The notes under the pieces are model-generated. The model searched no databases and was not told the origin of the DNA. It worked only from the letters and a program-made list of their open reading frames with translations. The translations under genes were made by a program, and so were the position numbers. From JALHMQ01 sp037441125 (GTDB lineage: Bacteria; Pseudomonadota; Gammaproteobacteria; Burkholderiales; Burkholderiaceae_F), in contig JBBIST010000097.1 in assembly GCA_037441125.1 (NCBI GenBank), positions 1 through 10,655 on the forward strand: a stretch of 10,655 nucleotides of DNA, written 5' to 3'. Shown piece after piece: positions 1-6,345 of this stretch (positions are counted from its first letter, which is position 1; every line of letters begins with the position of its first letter).

Positions 1-1948
1 GCGGGTCGACGCCGAAGTTGTCGAGCAGCGGGATGAAGATCGGCATGAAGATGACGATGATCTCGGTCCACTCCAGCGGCCAGCCGAGCAGAAAGATGAT
101 CACCTGCGACAGGATCAGGAACTCGGTCTTCGACAGCCCGAGCGACAGCACCCAGTTCTCGACCAGCTCCTGGCCGCCGAGCAGCGCGAAAGCGGACGAG
201 AAAATCGCGCTGCCGACGAACAACCAGCACACCATCGCGCTCGTCTTGCCGGTCAGGAACGACGACTCCTTGACCGTCTCGAACATGCCCGCCTGCTTGA
301 CCGCGATCAGGGCCCAGATCAGCACGCCCAAGATCGCGATCAGGCCCAACCAGGTCGGCACCGGACCGCCGAAGAACTCGGGGAAGCGAAACCAACTGAT
401 CGAGATGAAGAACGGAATCCACAGCGGAATCCAGAGCAGCAGCGCGCGCCGCACGTAGTCGCTGGGGAAGTTCAGCAGCAGGTAGATCGCCGCCAGCACG
501 TAGCCGCCGAAGGCGCCGACCGCGGCCGCCTCGGTCGGCGTCGCCAGCCCGAAGACGATCGAGCCGAGCACCGCCATGATCATCACCGCCAGCGGGAAGA
601 ACGACGCCAGCAGCATCTTGAAGATCTCGAGCCGCTGGAAGGTAAACACCGTGTAGAAGCCGGCCAGCAGCACCGAGCCGACGCCGAGCGCGATCCACCA
701 GCCGAGCGGCGCCGGCAGCGCCTCGGCGGTCTCGTCCGCCACCCCGGCCGCGCCCGGGGGTTCCTGCACGCCGCTGTCGGCGAGCGCCGGAGCCTCCTGC
801 GCCTGTGCACCCGGCGGCAACTGCACCCCGTCATCGGCCAGCTCCTGCACGGCTTCGGCCGGCTCCTGCAGGCCGTCGGCGGTCGGCTCCTGCAGATCGT
901 CGGCGCCGGGAGGCTCCTGCACGCCGCCGTCGTCGACGGGTGCTTCGGTGGCGCCGTTGCCTGCGCCCAGCACCTCGAGTCCGGCCGGCACCGTGACCAC
1001 GGCCGCCGGCTTGGTGACGATCAGGTACGACTCGAACATCACGAGCGCGAACAGCAGCGCCGGCACCAGCGTGATGAACAGTTGCGCCAGCAGCCGCGGC
1101 GCCGACACCTCGGCGTTGCGCCGTCCCTTGAGGGCCTTGATCAGCCCGGGCAGGGCGCGCTGCGACACGGTTTCGGCGATGCGTCGGGTCACCGGCGGCA
1201 ACTCGACCCGTCGCTGCTCGGCGGTGAGCGGCGGCGCCAGCTCCGGCTTGAGCCAGCCCACCAGCATCACGTACAGCACGTACAGGCCGGCCAGCATCAG
1301 CCCTGGGAAGAACGCGCCGGCGTAGAGCTGGACCACGGACACGCCGGCCGTGGCGCCGTAGACGATCAGCATCACCGACGGCGGGATCAGGATGCCGAGG
1401 CAACCGCCGGCGGTGATCGCGCCGGCGCCCAGCTTGACGCTGTAGCCGGCCTTGAGCATCTGCGGGAACGCGAGCAGACCCATCAGCGTGACCACGGCGC
1501 CGACGATGCCGGTGGCGGTGGCGAACACGGCGCAGGTGACCAGGGTGGCCACCGCGAGCGAGCCCGGCACGCTCGCCAGCGACAGGTGCAGGCTCTTGAA
1601 CAGCTTCTCGATCAGGTTCGCGCGCTCGACCAGGTAGCCCATGAAGACGAACAGCGGGATCGCGATCAGGACGTCGTTGCTCATCACGCGGAAGGTCGAC
1701 TGCACCATCAGGTCGAGCGTGCGGCCGATGTCGCGGTCGTAGGCGAACCAGGTGAAGATCATTCCCATGCCCATGAGCGTGAAGGCGGTGGGAAAGCCGA
1801 GCATGATCGCCACCACCACCAGGAACAGCATCAGCAGGCCAAGATGGCCGCGGGTGATGGTCTCGGCCGAGGCGAGCACGAAGACGGCGACGGCGACGAT
1901 CAACGCCATCAGCGCCAGCCCGAACCACAGCTCCTTGCGCAGTCGCAT
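1..1948 (-). CDS. dctM: TRAP transporter large permease DctM, C-terminus beyond the window edge
   Basis: This is the large membrane subunit of a tripartite (TRAP) transporter, the part that carries substrate across the inner membrane using the sodium gradient. The frame opens at an ATG 10 nt after the dctQ stop and stays open to base 1, giving 649 visible residues with the 3' end missing. Family motifs are present: the GGCLGILIPPS segment at residues 180-191 and GLATPTEAAAVGAFG at 467-481. Many hydrophobic helices run throughout, and a late segment near 620-645 (LGWPLEWTEI) resembles the 2-oxo acid/mannitol-type TRAP permeases. Usual DctM proteins are about 425-450 residues, though longer subfamilies exist. 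Much of the extra length is two added hydrophobic segments (about 285-311 and 415-435) flanking a hydrophilic Pro/Glu/Gln/Ala stretch (about 313-411), plus extra sequence near 500-550. The TAAGGG around the dctQ stop may serve as ribosome binding site. Family assignment is secure; substrate is not visible. Confidence 0.93.
   Translation of the reverse strand, partial: MRLRKELWFGLALMALIVAVAVFVLASAETITRGHLGLLMLFLVVVAIMLGFPTAFTLMGMGMIFTWFAYDRDIGRTLDLMVQSTFRVMSNDVLIAIPLFVFMGYLVERANLIEKLFKSLHLSLASVPGSLAVATLVTCAVFATATGIVGAVVTLMGLLAFPQMLKAGYSVKLGAGAITAGGCLGILIPPSVMLIVYGATAGVSVVQLYAGAFFPGLMLAGLYVLYVMLVGWLKPELAPPLTAEQRRVELPPVTRRIAETVSQRALPGLIKALKGRRNAEVSAPRLLAQLFITLVPALLFALVMFESYLIVTKPAAVVTVPAGLEVLGAGNGATEAPVDDGGVQEPPGADDLQEPTADGLQEPAEAVQELADDGVQLPPGAQAQEAPALADSGVQEPPGAAGVADETAEALPAPLGWWIALGVGSVLLAGFYTVFTFQRLEIFKMLLASFFPLAVMIMAVLGSIVFGLATPTEAAAVGAFGGYVLAAIYLLLNFPSDYVRRALLLWIPLWIPFFISISWFRFPEFFGGPVPTWLGLIAILGVLIWALIAVKQAGMFETVKESSFLTGKTSAMVCWLFVGSAIFSSAFALLGGQELVENWVLSLGLSKTEFLILSQVIIFLLGWPLEWTEIIVIFMPIFIPLLDNFGVDP
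746..922 (-). repeat. Degenerate V/L-Q-E-P repeats inside dctM
   Basis: Seven imperfect units lie in DctM residues 343-401. Five begin V/L-Q-E: VQEPPG, LQEPTA, LQEPAE, VQELAD and a final VQEPPG. Two are more diverged (VQLPPG and AQEAPA). On the plus strand they appear as repeated ctcctgca-like octamers near 761, 793, 841, 862, 886 and 913, spaced by multiples of three bases (about 21-30 nt). The first and last units are the most alike. The segment is acidic, Pro-rich and without hydrophobic runs, so it should form a disordered loop between two extra TM helices. Which side of the membrane it faces cannot be read from the sequence alone. Confidence 0.8.
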
Positions 1949-1958
1949 CGCGCGACCC

Positions 1959-2582
1959 TTAGCGCAACTGCTGAGGATGCGCGGCGAGCGCGCGGTCGAC
2001 GGCGGCGATGTCCTCGTCCTTGACGTGCACCATCGCCTTGAGCTTCTCGACGTCGACCTCCTCGACGTCCTCCTCGCGGCTCGGCCATTCGCCCTGGCGC
2101 AGGCACAGCACGCAGCGCACGATCTCGGCTGCGCCCTGCGCCAGCAGCAGCGCGCCGGCAATCGGGATCACGAACTTGAACGGGTACAGCGGCAGCGCCT
2201 GTGCGGCGAAGGTGGTCTCGCGAATCGCCGCCGAGGTGGCGGCAAAGGTCCAGCCGGCGTACGACAAGGCGACGATGCCGGGGATGAAGAACACGAAGTA
2301 CAGGACCAGGTCGACCGCGGCTTGGGTGCGCGGCCGGAAGAAGCCGTACAGGACGTCGCCGCGTACATGGCCGTTTTTCGCCAGCGTGTAGGCGCCGGCC
2401 AGCATGAAAAGGCTTCCGTAGAGCATGATCTGTGCATCCAGCGCCCAGGCGTGCGGCTGGTTGAGCACGTAGCGCGAGTACACCTCCCAGGCGATCAACA
2501 CCATCAAGGCGAGGATCAGCCAGGAGGCGAGCTGGCCGACGAAGGTGGAGACCTTGTCGACCGTCAGCAGAAGTTGCTGCAT
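1959..2582 (-). CDS. dctQ: TRAP transporter small permease DctQ
   Basis: This is the small four-helix membrane subunit that pairs with DctM and helps dock the loaded binding protein. The 207-residue protein has hydrophobic segments near residues 14-37, 48-68, 88-110 and 132-155. The DctQ-type hallmarks are W32/E33 in the first helix (AWEVYSRYVL) and the HVRGDVLYGFFRPR segment at 72-85. I chose the ATG at 2582 over one at 2654: the 24 extra residues are Arg/Ala-rich, unlike the family, and a GGGGAAGGA purine run sits just before 2582. An odd feature is a charged, acidic C-terminal tail (about 164-207, containing REEDVEEVDVEK) beyond the last helix, likely cytoplasmic. It ends in TAA 10 nt before dctM, so the two permease genes are probably translationally linked. 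Confidence 0.93.
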   Translation of the reverse strand: MQQLLLTVDKVSTFVGQLASWLILALMVLIAWEVYSRYVLNQPHAWALDAQIMLYGSLFMLAGAYTLAKNGHVRGDVLYGFFRPRTQAAVDLVLYFVFFIPGIVALSYAGWTFAATSAAIRETTFAAQALPLYPFKFVIPIAGALLLAQGAAEIVRCVLCLRQGEWPSREEDVEEVDVEKLKAMVHVKDEDIAAVDRALAAHPQQLR

Positions 2583-2626
2583 GTCCTTCCCCGGGGTGAC
2601 CGCGCGAGCGGCGCGCGCAAGTGAAC

Positions 2627-2652
2627 GCGCCCCCCGCAGCGGCGAGGGGCGC
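2627..2652 (-). other. GC-rich stem-loop between dctP and dctQ
   Basis: A 7-bp perfect stem (plus-strand arms gcgcccc at 2627-2633 and ggggcgc at 2646-2652) encloses a 12-nt loop. It lies in the 96-nt gap between the dctP stop and the dctQ start. No run of T follows on the transcribed side, so it is not a textbook terminator. In binding-protein transporters such intercistronic hairpins often stabilise the upstream mRNA or partly end transcription, giving more binding protein than permease. That role is inferred here. GC-rich stems are common by chance in such DNA. Confidence 0.4.
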
Positions 2653-2678
2653 ATCGGAACGACGACCGGGCGGTCGAC

Positions 2679-3872
2679 TTAGCTCTTGGCCGGCGCCTTC
2701 TTGGCGGGCGCGGCGGGACGCGCGAAGTAGTGATTGAAGGCCATGCGGAAGTCGACGTTGGTGTCGAAGTGCCAGCGGCCGACGCGTTCGGCGAAGGCGC
2801 GCTGCGACTCGAGCACCTGCCGGAACAAGGGGTTCTCGGCCGACCTCCTGGCGATGATCCGGTCCCAGGCAGCGAGCTGCGCGCGCAGGATCGAGTCCGG
2901 CGTGCGGAAGAAGTTGACCTTGTGCTTGGTGCGCAGCTCGATGTAGTCCTGCGAGTAGCGGTGTTCGGCCTTCCAGCTCATGTCGGCGCTCGCCGCCTGC
3001 ACCGCATAGTCGATCACCGCCTTGAGCTCGGCCGGAAGCGCGTCGTACTTGGGCTTGTTGAACAGCGCTTCAAATTGCTCGCCCGATTGGTGGAAGCTTT
3101 GCAGCATGCAGTTCTTGGCCACGTCCGGGAAGCCGAGGATGCGGTCCGAGGTCGCGTTGTTGAACTCGGCCGCGTCGAGCAGGCCGCGGTCGAGCGCCGG
3201 CACGATCTCGCCGCCCGGCAGCGGGTTCACCGCCGCGCCCAGCTCGGTGAAGATGTCGACCGCCAGGCCGACGGTGCGGAACTTCAGGCCGCGGAAGTCT
3301 TCCGGGCGCGTGATCGGCTTGCGGAACCAGCCGAGCGGCTGCGTCGGCATCGGCCCGTACAGGAACGACTGCACGTTGATGTTCAGGCCGCGGTAGATGT
3401 TGTCGAGCAGCTCCTTGCCGCCGCCGTAGTAGTGCCAGGCAAGCACCTGGTTGGCGTTCAGGCCGTAGGCCGGACCCGAGCCCCAGAGTGCGACCGCGGT
3501 GTTCTTGCCGTACCAGTAAGCGACCACGCCGTGGCCGCCGTCGAGCGTGCCCTTGGAGACGGCGTCGAGCAGGTCGAAGGCGCGCACCACGGCGCCCGCC
3601 GGCAGGACCTCGATGCGCAGGCGCGGGCCGGCCATGTCGTTGATCTTCTTGGCGAAGTCGTTCGCGTACTCGTGGAAGATGTCCTTCGCCGGCCAGGTCG
3701 ACTGGAAGCGGAAGCTGACCGTCTGCGCGCGCGAGACCATCGGCACGCCGAGCGCGGCGGCGCCGGCGGTGGCGACCGCGGCGCGGCCAAAGAAGCTGCG
3801 GCGTGCGCCCGAGGTCTGCTCGGTCGGTGTGCTGGCGGGGACCTCGGCCCCCTTGGTGTTCAAGAACTTCAT
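2679..3872 (-). CDS. dctP: TRAP transporter periplasmic substrate-binding protein, TakP-like (2-oxo acid/lactate type)
   Basis: This 397-residue extracytoplasmic solute receptor captures a substrate in the periplasm and delivers it to DctQM. The N-terminus carries a twin-arginine signal (RRSFFGR at residues 24-30), a hydrophobic Ala-rich core and a likely cleavage site after SRA (residue 49), so Tat export is expected. Segments recalled from Rhodobacter TakP recur: AWHYYGGG (145-152), QPLGWFR (178-184), GLKFR (195-199) and GGEIVPALDRGLLDAAEF (220-237). By that alignment R199 would bind the substrate carboxylate, and Q178 and E236 match the metal-binding residues. The Trp after the Glu in TakP is Phe237 here. 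This points to a 2-oxo acid, lactate or related carboxylate, but exact substrate is inference. The C-terminus ends in an unusual Pro/Ala/Lys tail (386-397). The start is fixed by an AAAGGAGA Shine-Dalgarno sequence. It is the first gene of the TRAP unit. Confidence 0.95.
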   Translation of the reverse strand: MKFLNTKGAEVPASTPTEQTSGARRSFFGRAAVATAGAAALGVPMVSRAQTVSFRFQSTWPAKDIFHEYANDFAKKINDMAGPRLRIEVLPAGAVVRAFDLLDAVSKGTLDGGHGVVAYWYGKNTAVALWGSGPAYGLNANQVLAWHYYGGGKELLDNIYRGLNINVQSFLYGPMPTQPLGWFRKPITRPEDFRGLKFRTVGLAVDIFTELGAAVNPLPGGEIVPALDRGLLDAAEFNNATSDRILGFPDVAKNCMLQSFHQSGEQFEALFNKPKYDALPAELKAVIDYAVQAASADMSWKAEHRYSQDYIELRTKHKVNFFRTPDSILRAQLAAWDRIIARRSAENPLFRQVLESQRAFAERVGRWHFDTNVDFRMAFNHYFARPAAPAKKAPAKS

Positions 3873-3878
3873 CGATGG

Positions 3879-3886
3879 TCTCCTTT
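3879..3886 (-). promoter_or_regulatory. Ribosome binding site of dctP
   Basis: AAAGGAGA on the minus strand lies 6 nt before the dctP ATG, with the GGAG core at a spacing of about 7 nt. It is the strongest Shine-Dalgarno sequence in the window. The starts of trkA, ntrX and the DUF4390 gene show little or none. This fits high expression of the binding protein. Confidence 0.8.
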
Positions 3887-3967
3887 GATTGTCGGCGCGA
3901 TCCTGCGCGACTTGGGGGGACGTGCGGCCGCGGATCGCTTCTACGGAAGCCGCTGGAATCGTTTGTC

Positions 3968-3992
3968 GCCGCGGCCATTGTAGGGCCGCGGC
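3968..3992. repeat. Perfect 9-bp inverted repeat around the candidate -10 box before dctP
   Basis: Arms gccgcggcc (3968-3976) and ggccgcggc (3984-3992) are exact reverse complements separated by 7 nt, attgtag. The 7-nt centre contains the TACAAT hexamer of the candidate dctP promoter on the minus strand. The position suits an operator, where a dimeric repressor would block the promoter. It could instead be a trkA transcript hairpin, since it lies 33-57 nt past the trkA stop, but no T run follows it. Neither role is shown by the sequence alone. Confidence 0.55.
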
Positions 3993-4006
3993 TCGCGCGA
4001 AGTCAT
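3977..4006 (-). promoter_or_regulatory. Candidate sigma-70 promoter of the TRAP operon
   Basis: On the minus strand a -35-like ATGACT (4001-4006; four of six match TTGACA) is followed after 18 nt by TACAAT (3977-3982; five of six match TATAAT). Transcription would start near 3969-3971, giving a leader of about 98 nt before dctP. It is the only convincing promoter-like pair I found between genes. It implies that dctPQM can be transcribed separately from trkA. No riboswitch fold was recognised in the leader. Confidence 0.5.
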
Positions 4007-4024
4007 CCTCTCGCTGCTTCGGCC

Positions 4025-5440
4025 TCAGAAAAACCCGACTCCGACCTGGAACAGCTTTTCAATGCGCGGGATCATGCGCTTGTTGGCGACGAACAGGATC
4101 AGGTGATCATCGGCCTCGACCACCGTGTCGTGGTGCGCGATCAGCACGCGCGTGGTCGTGCCCTGGCCGCGCACCAAAGCACCGATCGTGGCGCCGCGCG
4201 GCAGCTCGATCTGCTCGATGCGCCGGCCGACGATGCGCGAGCTGGCGCGGTCGCCGTGGGCGATCATCTCCAGCGCCTCGGCGGCGCCGCGGCGCAGGCT
4301 GTGCGCGGCAACCACATCGCCGCGGCGTACGTGCTTGAGCAGGTTCGAAAGGGTCGCATGCGAGGGCGAGATCGCGATGTCGATCTGGCCGCCCTGCATC
4401 AGCTCGCCGTAGCTCTTGCGGTTGATCAGCGCGATCGTGCGGCGCGCGCCCAGGCGCTTGGCGAGCAGCGCGCTCATGATGTTGTTCTCGTCGTCGTTGG
4501 TCAGGGCGCAGAACAGGTCGCACTCGGCCACGCCTTCGGCGCCGAGCAGGTCCTCGTCGGTGGCGTCGCCGTGCAGCACCAGCACGCGCGACGACAGCTC
4601 GCTCGCCAGGTACTCGCAGCGGCGCTTGCTGACCTCGATCAGCTTGACGTTGAAGCCGGCGCCCCAGCGCTCCAGGCCCTCGCCGGTGTCGAGCGCGCGC
4701 GCCAGGCGCAGGCCGATGTTGCCGCCGCCGGCCACCATCACGCGCCGCACCGGTTTGTCCATCCGTCGCAGCTCGCTCATCACGCTGCGGATGTGCTCGG
4801 CGGCGGCCAGGACGAAGACCTCGTCGCCCGGCTGCACCATGGTGCCGGCGTCGCAGGCGATGCTGCGGTCGTTGCGGAAGATGGCGACGATGCGGCTGTC
4901 GATGTTCGGGATGTGGCGGCGCAGGTCGCGGATCGGATGCGACACCAGCGGCCCGCCGGCGACCGCGCGCACGACGATCAGGCTGGCGGCGCCGCCGGCG
5001 AACTCGAGCACCTGCAGCGCCTCCGGGAACTCGATCAGCTTGAGCAGGTAGTCGGTGACGCTCTGCTCGGGCCAGATGATGTGCGTGGCGCGAAAGCCCT
5101 GCTCGCCGGTCAGCTCCGGGTGGTCCTGCAACTCGGTGTTGCGCACGCGCGCGATGCGCGTCGGCACGTTGAACAGGTCGGCGGCGATCTTGCAGGTGAC
5201 CAGGTTGGTCTCGTCGGTGCTGGTGACCGCGATCAGCATGTCGGCATCGGCCGCGCCCGCCTCGCGCAGCACCGACGGCAAGGTCGCGTTGCCGACCAGC
5301 CCGCGCAGGTCGTAGCGCGCCTGCAGATCGGTCACGCGCGCGCCGTCGGTGTCGATCACCGTGATGTCGTTCGCCTCGGACACGAGGCTCTCGGCCACCG
5401 AAGTGCCGACGCGGCCGGCGCCGAGGATGATGATCTTCAC
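4025..5440 (-). CDS. trkA: Trk potassium uptake regulatory subunit TrkA
   Basis: TrkA is a peripheral membrane protein that binds NAD(H)/nucleotides and gates the TrkH/TrkG potassium channel. The 471-residue length is close to the E. coli protein (458). Two RCK repeats are visible. The first Rossmann fold starts at GAGRVG (7-12), with acidic D30 ending the second strand, and is followed by a TrkA-C domain near 141-225. The second starts at AGGGNIG (237-243), with E269 at the equivalent strand end, and is followed by a TrkA-C domain near 376-460. The start is a GTG at 5440 with no clear Shine-Dalgarno sequence, 33 nt after the ntrX stop, so it is probably co-transcribed with ntrYX. In many Betaproteobacteria trkH follows trkA. 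Here the next gene is dctP, so the channel partner must be elsewhere. Confidence 0.96.
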   Translation of the reverse strand: MKIIILGAGRVGTSVAESLVSEANDITVIDTDGARVTDLQARYDLRGLVGNATLPSVLREAGAADADMLIAVTSTDETNLVTCKIAADLFNVPTRIARVRNTELQDHPELTGEQGFRATHIIWPEQSVTDYLLKLIEFPEALQVLEFAGGAASLIVVRAVAGGPLVSHPIRDLRRHIPNIDSRIVAIFRNDRSIACDAGTMVQPGDEVFVLAAAEHIRSVMSELRRMDKPVRRVMVAGGGNIGLRLARALDTGEGLERWGAGFNVKLIEVSKRRCEYLASELSSRVLVLHGDATDEDLLGAEGVAECDLFCALTNDDENNIMSALLAKRLGARRTIALINRKSYGELMQGGQIDIAISPSHATLSNLLKHVRRGDVVAAHSLRRGAAEALEMIAHGDRASSRIVGRRIEQIELPRGATIGALVRGQGTTTRVLIAHHDTVVEADDHLILFVANKRMIPRIEKLFQVGVGFF

Positions 5441-5473
5441 GCGCTGCGGTCCGCGCGACCTGGCGACAGCCTC

Positions 5474-6238
5474 TCAGGCCCGGTCCGAGGCGTCGCTCGC
5501 TTCGCGCAGTGCCGCCACCGGCCGCGCCGGCTCGGAGGCCAGGGCGACGGCGCGCCGGCCGTTGCGCGCCAGTTCGACGCCGAGTTGCTTGAGCTTGCGG
5601 TACAGGTGCGTGCGCTCGAGACCGGCGCGGTCGGCCACGCGCGTCATGCTGTAGTTCTCGCGCGCCAGGTGGTACTCGAAGTAGACGCGTTCGAACTGGT
5701 CGCGCGCTTCGCGCAGCGGCTGGTCGAGGCTGACGCCGGCGCCGTTGGCCACCGGCGCCGGCGTCAGCACCGGCGCCTTTTCCACCGCCGGCGCCGGCGC
5801 CGCGGCCGGCACCGGCGCCGCCGGTGCCACCTGTGCCGGCGTCGCGCCATGGGCGCGCAGGGCGCGCATGAAGCGGCCGCGCTCGAGCCCGGACTTGACC
5901 GCCGTCAGCAGGCGCGCCAAGGCGATCGGCTTTTCCAGAAAGTCGAGCGCGCCATAGCGTGTGGCTTCGACCGCGGTGTCGATGGTCGCGTGACCGGACA
6001 TCATGATCACCGGGATCGTCAGCGGTCCGGCCGCCGACCACTCCTTGAGCAACGTCACGCCGTCGGTGTCGGGCATCCAGATGTCGAGCAGCACCAGGTC
6101 GGGCGGCTCGAGCTGGCGCAGGCGGCGGGCGGCGGCGGCGTTCTCGGCCATCAGCACCGCGTGGCCTTCGTCGGACAGGATCTCCGACAGCAGCTCGCGG
6201 ATGCCGACTTCGTCGTCGACGACCAGGATCGTGGCCAT
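5474..6238 (-). CDS. ntrX: NtrX-like response regulator lacking the AAA+ domain (receiver plus Fis-type HTH)
   Basis: This is the phosphorylated partner of the upstream NtrY-like kinase and a predicted DNA-binding regulator. The receiver domain (1-120) has every key residue: acidic D8/D9, phospho-acceptor D52, S81 and K103. After an Ala/Pro/Gly-rich linker (about 131-168), residues 173-222 resemble the C-terminal end of NtrX: a QPLREARDQFER lead-in and a Fis-type helix-turn-helix containing RVADRAGLERTHLYRKLKQLG. A 32-residue Ala/Arg-rich tail follows. At 254 residues it is far shorter than canonical NtrX (about 450); the central AAA+ sigma-54-interacting ATPase domain with Walker A and GAFTGA motifs is absent. 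It therefore should not activate sigma-54 promoters in the usual way. The start is fixed by an in-frame TGA two codons upstream; no Shine-Dalgarno sequence is seen. A PrrA/ActR-like REC-HTH regulator is an alternative name, but the REAR...FER lead-in and NtrY neighbour favour NtrX ancestry. Confidence 0.9.
   Translation of the reverse strand: MATILVVDDEVGIRELLSEILSDEGHAVLMAENAAAARRLRQLEPPDLVLLDIWMPDTDGVTLLKEWSAAGPLTIPVIMMSGHATIDTAVEATRYGALDFLEKPIALARLLTAVKSGLERGRFMRALRAHGATPAQVAPAAPVPAAAPAPAVEKAPVLTPAPVANGAGVSLDQPLREARDQFERVYFEYHLARENYSMTRVADRAGLERTHLYRKLKQLGVELARNGRRAVALASEPARPVAALREASDASDRA
5735..5848 (-). repeat. CCGGCGCC-rich low-complexity linker in the response regulator
   Basis: This stretch encodes residues 131-168, the Ala/Pro/Val linker between receiver and HTH. 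On the plus strand it contains several overlapping copies of ccggcgcc or accggcgcc (near 5734, 5750, 5768, 5786, 5792 and 5810). Such GC octamers are prone to slippage and in-frame length change. It occupies the position where the AAA+ domain lies in full-length NtrX. Confidence 0.7.
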
Positions 6239-6249
6239 GATTCAGCGCC

Positions 6250-6296
6250 GGCGGCGAACGCAGCGACCCGCTGCACTGCGCTGCGGCTGCGCCGCC
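6250..6296 (-). other. Imperfect hairpin between ntrY and ntrX
   Basis: Two stacked stems can form in the 107-nt gap: ggcggc (6250-6255) with gccgcc (6291-6296), and cgcagcg (6259-6265) with cgctgcg (6279-6285), with small internal bulges and a 13-nt loop. A smaller alternative stem pairs gcagcg (6260-6265) with cgctgc (6269-6274). In the transcript the structure ends about 11 nt before the ntrX ATG, which lacks a Shine-Dalgarno sequence, so it could influence ntrX translation. The rest of the gap holds two copies of cgaacaa, 12 nt apart (6307 and 6319), and no convincing promoter. Confidence 0.35.
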
Positions 6297-6345
6297 GCGG
6301 GGGAAGCGAACAACGAATCGAACAAGGGTCTGACTCCTCAGCCTC

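Noticed and set aside
746..922. CRISPR-like array suggested by repeated ctcctgca octamers
   Set aside because: The repeats are short, uneven and in frame within an uninterrupted membrane protein gene, so they are protein-level repeats.
831..1928. Minus-strand open frame of 365 codons overlapping dctM in another frame
   Set aside because: The translated product is Arg/His/Asp/Gly-rich, while the overlapping frame from 1948 gives a clear DctM membrane protein.
2583..2654. N-terminal extension of dctQ to 2654
   Set aside because: The extra residues are Arg/Ala-rich, include the hairpin region and do not resemble the start of DctQ proteins; the ATG at 2582 has a nearby purine run.
3968..3992. 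Intrinsic terminator of trkA
   Set aside because: The stem is strong but no T run follows on the minus strand, and the loop holds a good -10 hexamer, so I did not label it a terminator.
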